Shown piece by piece: positions 29,572 through 37,248 of a stretch of 53,568 bases of DNA (the first letter of the stretch is position 1; each line of letters opens with the position of its first letter). The position numbers and the translations under genes were made by a program. The notes under the pieces are model-generated. The model had not been told where the DNA came from. It was given only the letters and a program-made list of their open reading frames with translations, and did no database searches. The DNA comes from Acidobacteriaceae bacterium (GTDB lineage: Bacteria; Acidobacteriota; Terriglobia; Terriglobales; Acidobacteriaceae), in the NCBI GenBank assembly GCA_003131315.1, contig PKUV01000013.1, positions 1-53,568 of the forward strand, written 5' to 3'.

Positions 29572-30686
29572 GCCTGATGAGCGAGGTGGGCCAGAAGGCA
29601 TTTAACCTGGGCGTGCCCCTTGCCGTGCACATGGATGTCACGTATCGCTGCAACGAGCGCTGCGTGCATTGTTATCTCGATCACGATGACCACGGCGAGA
29701 TGACGACCGCCGAAATCAAGGACGCGCTCGATCAACTGGCCGAGGCAGGCGTTTTTTTTCTCTCGTTCAGCGGCGGCGAGGTCTTCCTGCGCCGCGACTT
29801 CTTTGAGATTGTCGAATACGCCCGGCGTCTCCTGTTCAACGTCAAGATCAAAACCAACGCGGTTATGATCCACGAAAAAGAAGCGCGGAGAATCCGCGAA
29901 CTGGCCGTAGACACGATCCAGATCAGCGTCTACTCGCATCGTCCCGAAGTTCACGATGCCATCACCAAGCTGCCGCACTCGTTCGAGCGCACCATCAAAG
30001 CAATTCGCTTCTTACACGAACAAGGGGTGCGAGTGACCATCGCTAATGTGCTGATGACCGTGAATTCTTCCGATCACAGCGGGGTGCAAGAACTTGCCGC
30101 CGAACTCGGCGTTCAGTACACGCTCGATCCCACGATCACGCCTATGATGGATGGCGACACATCCGTTCTCTCGCTGCGCATCCCGGGAGAAGAACTCACG
30201 GAAGTTTTCCACAATCCCGCGCTGGTCGGCAGCCAGGAAGAGTTCTGTGCTCCTCCCAAGCCCCCCTCGGAGGAGGATCTTGAGGGTTACTCGTGCAGCG
30301 CGGGCCATTCTTTCTGCTACATTTCGCCCTATGGGGACGTCTTTCCCTGCGTGCAGTTTCCACTTCCCACGGGAAATATTCGTCAGCAGAAGTTTTTGGA
30401 TATCTGGAATTTATCCCCCGAGCTGAAAAAGGTTCGCTCGATCCAGGCCAAAGACCTGACCGTCTGCTCGTCGTGCTCGCACGTCAGCAGTTGCACGCGT
30501 TGTCCGGGCTTGGCCTATATGGAAGGAAGTATGCGGGGCCCATCCACCGCGGATTGCGAGAAATCGTTCTACCGGACGGGCGTGCCGACGGCGAACATGC
30601 TGCAGCAAGGGCTGTCGAAACCACGCACTTTATCAGGCAACCCCGCACCGCTGATCCAGATTCGGCCGATTGCCGTGCCCGCTTGA
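29568..30686 (+). CDS. Radical SAM/SPASM peptide-maturation enzyme
   Basis: 372 residues. The radical-SAM cluster motif is C28-x3-C32-x2-C35 (CNERCVHC), followed by the GGE motif in FSFSGGEVFLRRDF. The C-terminal third is a SPASM domain with several Cys-rich groups: FCYISPYGDVFPCVQFP, VCSSCSHVSSCTRCPG and a last Cys near DCEKSF. These would hold one or two auxiliary iron-sulfur clusters, as in PqqE and sactipeptide or ranthipeptide maturases. It overlaps the PqqD-like gene, and the cluster ends here, 14 bases from a convergent gene. The expected reaction is a C-C or thioether crosslink on the 60-residue precursor; the exact bond is unknown. Confidence 0.92.
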   Translation: MSLMSEVGQKAFNLGVPLAVHMDVTYRCNERCVHCYLDHDDHGEMTTAEIKDALDQLAEAGVFFLSFSGGEVFLRRDFFEIVEYARRLLFNVKIKTNAVMIHEKEARRIRELAVDTIQISVYSHRPEVHDAITKLPHSFERTIKAIRFLHEQGVRVTIANVLMTVNSSDHSGVQELAAELGVQYTLDPTITPMMDGDTSVLSLRIPGEELTEVFHNPALVGSQEEFCAPPKPPSEEDLEGYSCSAGHSFCYISPYGDVFPCVQFPLPTGNIRQQKFLDIWNLSPELKKVRSIQAKDLTVCSSCSHVSSCTRCPGLAYMEGSMRGPSTADCEKSFYRTGVPTANMLQQGLSKPRTLSGNPAPLIQIRPIAVPA

Positions 30687-30700
30687 TACGGGAGTGCCCG

Positions 30701-33481
30701 TTAGAGTGTGCCCCCGGCAACAGCGTTGTGGCTACGCTTTAGATCAACGACCGCTTCCAAGCTGGCCAACTGCTCCAGGATGCGCTGCAAGGCGGCGCGT
30801 TCCTCGTGCGTCGCTTCATTGAACTTCAGCGCCGCTCCAATCCCCATGTCCATGCGCACGACCTCGCTTTCAATGGTAACGTTCGTATGTTCGTGCGAGA
30901 AGGTGAGTTTCAACTGCGATCCGGGCAACAGGAGGCCGCTGGTTTCAACATAGCAACCGCCCAGGCTCAGGTTGGTAACGATGCCCAGCATCGCCAGTTC
31001 CTGACCGCTTCCAGAAATTTCCGTGGTGAGCCGGCCCCGCACCCGCGGATACAGACGGTGGTTCTTCTGAGTCGACTGACTCTGCTTCTGCAGGTACATG
31101 CGTTTGTCGGCTTCCGAGAGGATCTTTTCGGCGTCCATCCCGTCTTCGGGATACAAGGCCTTGCCAACGCTCAGCGATAGAATGTCCTCGTTGCAGACGT
31201 CCTTTCCAGCTTGTTTTGCCAGGTCTCGCATCTGTTCCGCTTTGCGCGCGGCAGCTTCGGGCGTGAGTCCGGGAGCGATGACCACGAATTCGTCGCCGCC
31301 CATGCGCGCGACATAATCGTACTCACGGCTGGTTTCCTTCAGGGAGTGCGCAAACAGCCGCAGTACGCGGTTCCCTTCCAGGTGTCCAAAGCGGTCGTTG
31401 ATCTGCTTGAAGCCGTCCAGGTCGGCGACCATCACCGTCAGCGTTTTGTCGTCGCGTTTGCAGCGCGCCAGTTCCCGGTCGAGTTGCAGGAATAGCGAGC
31501 GCGCATTGGGAAGACCGGTGAGGTAATCGGTAACCGCCGAACTCTCCGCCTGCTCGTACTTCATCGCGTTCTCGATGGCGAGCGCCATCTTGGAACTTAT
31601 AGCAAGCAGAATGCGCAGGTGGTCGGAGGTAAAGAAATCTTTTTCCGCGTGGTACAAAGCGACCACGCCGGCCACGCCCTGCAAGCCCTCGAGCGGAACG
31701 GCGAGCGCCGAGTTCAGCGTGCTGTACTTCGAAGCATCGTTCAGATAACCGGGCTCGACCGAAGGATTGCCATTCAGGATGGGTTTAAGGTTTTGCGCTA
31801 CCCACCCCGAGAGCCCCTGTCCAATCGGAATGCGCAGCGAAGCAAACAGCCGGAAGTTGTCGCCATTCACATATTCCGGCACAAGTTCATCGCCGTGGCG
31901 GACGTAGATCGCAATCGCATCGTAAGGCATCGCCCGGCGCAGCTTCACCGCAAACACCGAGAGCGTTTCGCCCAGACTGAGCGAAGCCCCCAAATCCTGG
32001 CTGAGTTCGAAAAGAGTCTGCGCTTCCTGACGAGCCGCCGCGATCGAACTCAGAAAACTGCGCTCCGGCAATTGCCGCTTCCCTTGCGCCTCGAACCCGG
32101 CTGCCGGCTTGATGGCCGGCTCAGCCTTCGCGTCTTGGTCTTTGACTTGCGTGGACAATTTCTGCTTGCCCAAGCTGTCCGTGCGTTGGTGGACCAGTTG
32201 TTCCAGCTCCACGTATCTTCGTTCGAGCACGCTGACCACTTGCGGATCGAAAGACTTTCCCGATTCGTCCACCAGTCGCGCCATCGCTTCATGCAGAGGC
32301 AGCGCCCGCCGATATTGCCGATCCGAAGCCAGCGCGTCCAGAAAATCCACCGCCGCCAGGATGCGGGCGCCAATCGGAATCTGCGTCCCGCGCAATCCCA
32401 GCGGATAGCCAGTCCCGTCGTACTTTTCGTGATGGGCCCGTACGATGGGCACGACCGGGTATGGAAAGCGCACCCGTTCCAGGATTTCCGCTCCCACCAG
32501 CGGATGAATCTTCATTTTCTCGAATTCTTCCGGCGTCAGGCGGCCCGGTTTCGAGACGATGTGCTCGGGAATCGCCAGCTTGCCGATGTCATGCAGCAAG
32601 GCTGCGGCCTGCAGGGCATCCATCCCCTCCCGGTCAATCTTGAGCTCCTTCGCAACCTCGACGGCGTAGACGCGAACTCTCTGCAAGTGGTCGTGGGTCG
32701 TCTGATCCTTGGCCTCGATGGCGAGTGCGAGCGCCTCGATCGTGCGCATATGCAAGTCGGCCATCTCTTCCACGTGCCGCTTCTCGTCTTCCAGTTTGCC
32801 GAGGTAAAGGCGGTAGGAACGATAGATGAGGTACACCACCGGAAGCGTCAGCAAAGACGTCTGCCAGTCTGTAAAGCCGTGCAGCCAGCTCATCATGCCA
32901 GCCACACCCGCACCCACCAGGTAGTACGGGAAGCTCCAAAAGTAGCAGTCTGCCCAGATCTTTCGCAGCGACCTTCGCTCCGTCAACGAGATGACGGCTG
33001 CAACCGGAAGCGTATTGGCGACGAAGTAAACGCACGCCGCCAGAAATAGCAATGTAGAGGGGTTGTTCACCGCGCGATGCGACAAGGAGTAGCGATACGA
33101 GGCGAACGTCACCGCGATGGCCAGCGCCGTCGAGCAGACGTTAAAGGCAATTTGAATCGGATTCGGACGATCGCGGTCGAGGCACTGCACTACCACCGCC
33201 GCGCAGCCCAGCGCCATGGCTTCCGACAAGCTCAGTTCCAGCACACCCAGCAGCAGAAATAGAAAGTTCACCGACATCGTCCCAGTAATACCGGGCAGGT
33301 TCACCTTGAGCCGGGAGGCCGCCAGCGCAATCACCAGATAACAGACAAATTTGAGCGGGTTCTCGCTTCTGCCGTGCATGACCGAATAGGTCAGCACGGC
33401 CGTCCCGCAGAGCACGACCACGGCAATAAAAAAGCGTGGCGCCGCGCTCATGTCCCTCCAGGATTGCGGGCGAGTTTTCAT
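30701..33481 (-). CDS. Membrane HD-GYP / GAF / GGDEF / PilZ cyclic-di-GMP protein
   Basis: Multidomain protein of about 926 residues. I prefer the ATG at 33481 (MKTRPQSWRD), with GGAG ten bases upstream, to a GTG 21 codons earlier. About six to eight membrane helices occupy residues 15-225. The HD-GYP phosphodiesterase is at about 240-420, with HDIGKLAIPEH, then HHEKYDG and GTGYP. A GAF domain follows (about 510-650), then GGDEF with intact ARMGGDEF near 727 and an upstream RxxD inhibition site. A PilZ-like domain ends it (about 810-925; RLYPRVRGR and SLGGCYVE). It could make, break and bind cyclic-di-GMP. Confidence 0.9.
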   Translation of the reverse strand: MKTRPQSWRDMSAAPRFFIAVVVLCGTAVLTYSVMHGRSENPLKFVCYLVIALAASRLKVNLPGITGTMSVNFLFLLLGVLELSLSEAMALGCAAVVVQCLDRDRPNPIQIAFNVCSTALAIAVTFASYRYSLSHRAVNNPSTLLFLAACVYFVANTLPVAAVISLTERRSLRKIWADCYFWSFPYYLVGAGVAGMMSWLHGFTDWQTSLLTLPVVYLIYRSYRLYLGKLEDEKRHVEEMADLHMRTIEALALAIEAKDQTTHDHLQRVRVYAVEVAKELKIDREGMDALQAAALLHDIGKLAIPEHIVSKPGRLTPEEFEKMKIHPLVGAEILERVRFPYPVVPIVRAHHEKYDGTGYPLGLRGTQIPIGARILAAVDFLDALASDRQYRRALPLHEAMARLVDESGKSFDPQVVSVLERRYVELEQLVHQRTDSLGKQKLSTQVKDQDAKAEPAIKPAAGFEAQGKRQLPERSFLSSIAAARQEAQTLFELSQDLGASLSLGETLSVFAVKLRRAMPYDAIAIYVRHGDELVPEYVNGDNFRLFASLRIPIGQGLSGWVAQNLKPILNGNPSVEPGYLNDASKYSTLNSALAVPLEGLQGVAGVVALYHAEKDFFTSDHLRILLAISSKMALAIENAMKYEQAESSAVTDYLTGLPNARSLFLQLDRELARCKRDDKTLTVMVADLDGFKQINDRFGHLEGNRVLRLFAHSLKETSREYDYVARMGGDEFVVIAPGLTPEAAARKAEQMRDLAKQAGKDVCNEDILSLSVGKALYPEDGMDAEKILSEADKRMYLQKQSQSTQKNHRLYPRVRGRLTTEISGSGQELAMLGIVTNLSLGGCYVETSGLLLPGSQLKLTFSHEHTNVTIESEVVRMDMGIGAALKFNEATHEERAALQRILEQLASLEAVVDLKRSHNAVAGGTL

Positions 33482-33544
33482 TTCTGACGAACTCCTGCTC
33501 GGGAAGCCGGGTTGCAATTCCCAGGGGAAAAGATAGGGGAACAC

Positions 33545-33688
33545 TCATTGATAACAGGCACCGGACGGGCAGGAAAGCATTCGGATATTTGGAGGTAAAC
33601 TTCCGTAACTCGGGACGGTGACCTTTTGTCACTGCTTCGCCCCCGAGCGCTGGGAATACAGCTCTTAAGCCATAGAAAAGACAGTGCC
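33545..33688. other. Gene-free upstream region of the HD-GYP gene
   Basis: Nothing recognisable was found between the HD-GYP gene start and the TPR-like remnant. The likely promoter of the minus-strand gene should lie here, but no convincing pair of hexamers was seen. Confidence 0.4.
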
Positions 33689-33778
33689 AACCACCGCCTC
33701 GGCGAAGCATGGAAAGACGCCGACCTCGACGTCCCGCTGCTTCACGAAGCCAAAGCCGAATACGCGAAACTGCAGTAG
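33689..33778 (+). pseudogene. C-terminal remnant resembling a TPR protein
   Basis: A 29-codon stretch reads NHRLGEAWKDADLDVP then LLHEAKAEYAKLQ and stop. It looks like the last repeat of a TPR-type ORF, where a W-K-D-A-D segment is followed by an AKAEYAKLQ tail. No start or upstream body is present in frame. The stop codon is shared with the following palindromic element, which suggests rearrangement at a repeat. Confidence 0.35.
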
Positions 33779-33901
33779 AGACGCGGCTTGCCGCGTCTCA
33801 GATCGCCGACAAACTCGGATGTCGACGCCCAGCCCCTAAAGGGGCGTCTGATTCGGGGAAACTTAGCGGCATCCCTAAAGCGATGCCCTGACACGAACCC
33901 A
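33776..33901. repeat. Palindromic elements before the TonB receptor gene end
   Basis: GAGACGCGGC-TT-GCCGCGTCTC at 33779-33800, then GACGCCCAGCCCCTAAAGGGGCGTC (33825-33849) and GGCATCCCTAAAGCGATGCC followed by CTGACACGAACC. The latter pair is a full copy of the element inserted in the S26-like gene. Confidence 0.7.
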
Positions 33902-33907
33902 CGTCCG

Positions 33908-36613
33908 CTAGAAGTGGAACCCGATCTGAGCCGTCAGCGCGCGCGGCGTCACATAGTGCGTCCCGCTGAAGGTCGATAGGAAGTTATACAGCGCCACTTT
34001 GTTGGTTACGTTGATGGCGGTAAGCGTAAGACTCCATTTGTAACGTTCGCCTTTGAACAGGTTGTCGTCGCCCACTGCAACATCGAACAGGTTACGCGGC
34101 GCGATGCGCGGCGGATTGTGGTCGTCGTTCTCCGTCCCGGGGGCCGGTATCTTCACCAGATTCGAACCGTATTGCGACGGGGCACAGGTAGTGAGAGGCG
34201 CCGTAAGTGTGGGGTACTGGCTACCGCAGAACAATCCCGCCTGCATCTGCTGATCCGCCGTAAGCCCGGTCAAAACCACCGGAGTGGTCGTGTCCGATGC
34301 GAATGGCACCGCGCCGGCTACCAGACCGCTGTCGTACCGCCAGTTGAAGCCAACCCAGGGCCCCGTCTTCCACGGCTGGTATTGCAAGTGCGTCGTCTGG
34401 TTGAACTTTTCGTCGTGGTCAATGCGGAAAGGCAGCCCGCTCTGTCCTACGGTAGTTCCCAGGCCGCTGGTTTGAGGCGGGAAGAAACGGGCGGCCACGC
34501 TCGACATCACCACCAGCGCCGAGAGTCCGTGGAAGTCAGGCACGCTGACGCGAATTGCGTAGCCCGGAACCTTGGAATTGTGCCATCCAACCGGGAAGAA
34601 GATCGGCGTCGCGGCCAGCACGCTGAAATCGTAGCCGGTGTGCGTGTACTTCCAGATGTAATCCCCACTCACGACCGCATACTTCCCGAGGGCTTGCTGC
34701 AGGCCTGCATGGAATTCGTTGCGATAGCCAGGTGTATTTGGCGCGGGCACGCACGGGATGAGGTCCTGGATGACGGCGTAATTGCATCCTTCGCTCGCCA
34801 GGACAAGATTTTCATTGAACGGACTCTCCAGCGTTCGCGCATAAGAAACGCGGAGCACCGTGCTGCTCGGCTTGATATTGTAAGAAACGCCCAGGCGAGG
34901 CTCGGCTTGACGAGCAACGACCAGGCCGTTGTACAAATCGCCACGAATTCCCAGGTTGACCGACCAGTTCCCTTTGGTGATCTGATCCTGGATGTACAGG
35001 GCGGTCTCTTTCACGTCGGTGTGGCCGTGAAATGGGTACAAAGCGCTGCTGGAACTGGGGCAGTTATCGTTGGACGACGGAATCGGCCGGGTCAGGTCGT
35101 AGCAGCCTAACAAGGGGATGAAGGGGCTCACAGCATTCGGGCTTGTATTGGGCTGCAAGCCGGCTGCGCGGCATTGGGATGGATCAGTGAAACCCGTGAC
35201 CGGGTTGCTGTTCCCATCCAAGCATGGTGAGTTTAGCAACGGAGCGACGATTCCGAGCTTGAAATTCTCCGTCAGAAATGTCTGTTGATACGTAATCCCC
35301 GCCTTCACGTTGTGAATCCCTTTCACATAAGAGAGAGCGGAGCGAAGGCCCGTGTTAGCGAGCGTCCGATTCTGTGAGACCGTCTCCTGCTGAAGATTGG
35401 GCGGACCAAGATCCGCTAAGGGGTTACCGCTGGGATAGTAGTTATAAGCGTCCCGCCGCACCCAGCCGCCAAGAGTAAGAACGGTTGTCGGACTGATCAC
35501 TCGCGTCCATGTGGGAGCAATGTTGAAGGTCTTAATCTGGGAGCGTTGGTCGGTCGAACCGACGGGATTGCCGAACTGGTCCAACACGTTGAGGTTGTCA
35601 TACGCATTCGGAGTCTGGAACCAGGACCGCGTAAAGCCCAGGTTCAAGTGGATCGAGTCCGCCGCGGAGAGTTGGTAATCCACACGATCGAAAACACTCT
35701 CTTCGTTGCCCTTGTCGTGCATCACCGCGAACTCGGGCGCGTCCAGGAACCGGCCGCTGTTCATCCCGTTCACCGCGATGAAGTTCCCCCACTTCTCGCC
35801 TCCGTAAGCCAGATCGAAGCCAACGTTGGATGAGCCAAACGAGCCGTACGAAGCGTTCACGCTGCCGTGCGGAGTGGTGACGCCCTGGCCCGAGCGCGTG
35901 GTCGCCACAATCACCAGGCTTGTCTTGCCTCCGTATTCCGCCGGCGGCGCACCCGGGATGACCTCCAGAGAATCAATCGAATCGACGGTGATCTGGTTCG
36001 AAAAGATTTTGCTTTGCTGATCGGTGATGGGCTGGCCATCGACCGAGAACGAGTTCGACGCGTGGTCGCCCATCCCATGAAACATTCCGTTCGAGTCGGC
36101 TGCCACTCCCGGAGACGCAAGCGTGACCAGCGAACTCACCGACGATGACCCACTTCCCAAAGGGATCTTGTCGAACAGGTCCTTGGCAACGTCGGTGTGA
36201 CCCGTCGGATCGTTCTCCACCAGATCTCCCGCAGCCTCGACCGTGACCGTGTCGGAGCTGCCGGCGACCGTCAAACTGACTTTCACATTCACGCCCACTA
36301 CCGACCGGACATCCACATCCTGCGCGCTTTGAGCGAATCCCGCGGCCGTCACGGTCATGTGATACGGATTAAACGGTACGTTCGGGAAACTGAACTTCCC
36401 GTTACTGTCTGTGGTGGTCGTTCGGTCAAAACCGCTGACCGCGTTATGAATTTCAACACTTGCATTCGCCACCACCGCGCCCGAAGGGTCCAGGACGGTA
36501 CCGCTAATCGATGCCGAACTTCCGCCCGACTGCGCATTCGCAGCCCCAACACTCAACACCACGGCAACGGCCACCATAGCCGCAGCCAGCCAGTTCTTAT
36601 AAAAGAAACGCAT
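33908..36613 (-). CDS. TonB-dependent receptor with CarboxypepD_reg domain
   Basis: Outer-membrane receptor of 901 residues. The start at 36613 is set by GGAGGAATC directly before ATG. The signal peptide MRFFYKNWLAAAMVAVAVVL is cleaved after AANA. Residues about 35-110 form a carboxypeptidase-regulatory-like beta-sandwich (GTVLDPSGAVVANASVEI, FSFPNVPFNPYHMTVTA). A plug domain follows (about 125-240, with FSVDGQPITDQQSK and IDSLEVIPGAPPAEYG), then a long beta-barrel. The C-terminus ends in aromatic GFHF, as needed for BAM insertion. This Oar-like architecture is abundant in Acidobacteria. Substrate unknown; the small His/Cys-rich protein gene just upstream hints at a metal. Confidence 0.9.
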   Translation of the reverse strand: MRFFYKNWLAAAMVAVAVVLSVGAANAQSGGSSASISGTVLDPSGAVVANASVEIHNAVSGFDRTTTTDSNGKFSFPNVPFNPYHMTVTAAGFAQSAQDVDVRSVVGVNVKVSLTVAGSSDTVTVEAAGDLVENDPTGHTDVAKDLFDKIPLGSGSSSVSSLVTLASPGVAADSNGMFHGMGDHASNSFSVDGQPITDQQSKIFSNQITVDSIDSLEVIPGAPPAEYGGKTSLVIVATTRSGQGVTTPHGSVNASYGSFGSSNVGFDLAYGGEKWGNFIAVNGMNSGRFLDAPEFAVMHDKGNEESVFDRVDYQLSAADSIHLNLGFTRSWFQTPNAYDNLNVLDQFGNPVGSTDQRSQIKTFNIAPTWTRVISPTTVLTLGGWVRRDAYNYYPSGNPLADLGPPNLQQETVSQNRTLANTGLRSALSYVKGIHNVKAGITYQQTFLTENFKLGIVAPLLNSPCLDGNSNPVTGFTDPSQCRAAGLQPNTSPNAVSPFIPLLGCYDLTRPIPSSNDNCPSSSSALYPFHGHTDVKETALYIQDQITKGNWSVNLGIRGDLYNGLVVARQAEPRLGVSYNIKPSSTVLRVSYARTLESPFNENLVLASEGCNYAVIQDLIPCVPAPNTPGYRNEFHAGLQQALGKYAVVSGDYIWKYTHTGYDFSVLAATPIFFPVGWHNSKVPGYAIRVSVPDFHGLSALVVMSSVAARFFPPQTSGLGTTVGQSGLPFRIDHDEKFNQTTHLQYQPWKTGPWVGFNWRYDSGLVAGAVPFASDTTTPVVLTGLTADQQMQAGLFCGSQYPTLTAPLTTCAPSQYGSNLVKIPAPGTENDDHNPPRIAPRNLFDVAVGDDNLFKGERYKWSLTLTAINVTNKVALYNFLSTFSGTHYVTPRALTAQIGFHF

Positions 36614-36709
36614 GATTCCTCCAATAAAGGGTTCTGGAGCGAGTCCGATCACAGATCACAGATCGAAGATCGCGGTCTTTTGGGAATACTTACTGAATTG
36701 GGCGCGGGA

Positions 36710-37003
36710 TCAGAACGCAGGTGGAGGACGAATAAACTGGGTGGTGACGGGACGGAAGATCGGGGAAACTTCTGAAACCGAACTCGCTAGGGCTGCCGTA
36801 GCCAAAACCGGCGCGGACGCAACCGTCTGGGTGCTAAGTCCGGCATGAGTTGTCGCGCAAATCGAGCAGGTGTGGTGGGATGTGGTTGAGTTCTCGGGAT
36901 GCGAGTGGGTCGCCTGTACCGTCCCCATCACGCATACCAGGGCGACGCAGAGCACACACACAACTCTGACCAATCCGCCCCGATTTGCCGATACCCTCAA
37001 CAT
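36710..37003 (-). CDS. Small exported His/Cys-rich protein upstream of the receptor
   Basis: 97 residues with an N-terminal signal-type helix (VRVVCVLCVALVCVMGTVQA) and a compact metal-binding-like segment, THSHPENSTTSHHTCSICATTHA, holding five His and two Cys. It ends in VTTQFIRPPPAF. The layout (signal, HSH, CxxC, terminal R-x-P-P) resembles DUF2946-like proteins, but the match is only by eye. It is read in the same direction as the TonB receptor 96 bases downstream, so the two probably form an operon for uptake of, or defence against, a transition metal. That role is inference. Confidence 0.65.
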   Translation of the reverse strand: MLRVSANRGGLVRVVCVLCVALVCVMGTVQATHSHPENSTTSHHTCSICATTHAGLSTQTVASAPVLATAALASSVSEVSPIFRPVTTQFIRPPPAF

Positions 37004-37011
37004 GCTATCCC

Positions 37012-37056
37012 CGTGTTGCTTATTTAGACGTGTTGCTCTTTATACGATTCTATCGT
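37012..37056 (-). promoter_or_regulatory. Repeated motif and -10 region upstream of the small protein/receptor
   Basis: Direct repeat CGTGTTGCT at 37012-37020 and 37029-37037, then a minus-strand TATAAA (37039-37044), then the inverted repeat ACGAT-N3-ATCGT (37044-37056). The arrangement suggests a regulated promoter; the regulator is unknown. Confidence 0.4.
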
Positions 37057-37147
37057 GAGATGGTCATCCGTGGAAACGTGCCGCACGAAAAAGTCTCCTC
37101 CCCCGGGCACCCGGCGGAACATGGCCTTCGGGCGCAGTGACGAGCTG

Positions 37148-37228
37148 AAGCACAGGGGGCACAGGGGTCCACAGAGGACACCAAGTATCGCCTTTCCCCC
37201 GTGTTCCTCTGTGTCCCCCGTGGTTAAG
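37148..37228. repeat. Word-repeat palindrome (CACAGGGGNCACAGG type)
   Basis: Left arm CACAGGGGGCACAGGGGTCC and right arm CCTCTGTGTCCCCCGTGGTT, with ACAGAGGACAC and GTGTTCCTCTGTG inside. It is directly upstream of the cysteine-desulfurase-like gene. Confidence 0.75.
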
Positions 37229-37248
37229 CTTTTTGGCCGCGGATTAGA

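Noticed and set aside
24265-30686. Lasso-peptide cluster
   Set aside because: The HprK-like, nucleotidyltransferase and PqqD-like genes fit, but there is no asparagine-synthetase-like cyclase and no transglutaminase-like protease; a radical-SAM/SPASM enzyme is present instead.
31619-33049. Open frame of 476 codons opposite the HD-GYP protein
   Set aside because: Antisense shadow of a GC-rich gene; Arg/His-rich, no motif.
34118-35110. Open frame of 330 codons opposite the TonB receptor
   Set aside because: Arg/Gly-rich antisense shadow with no recognisable domain; the receptor frame is certain.
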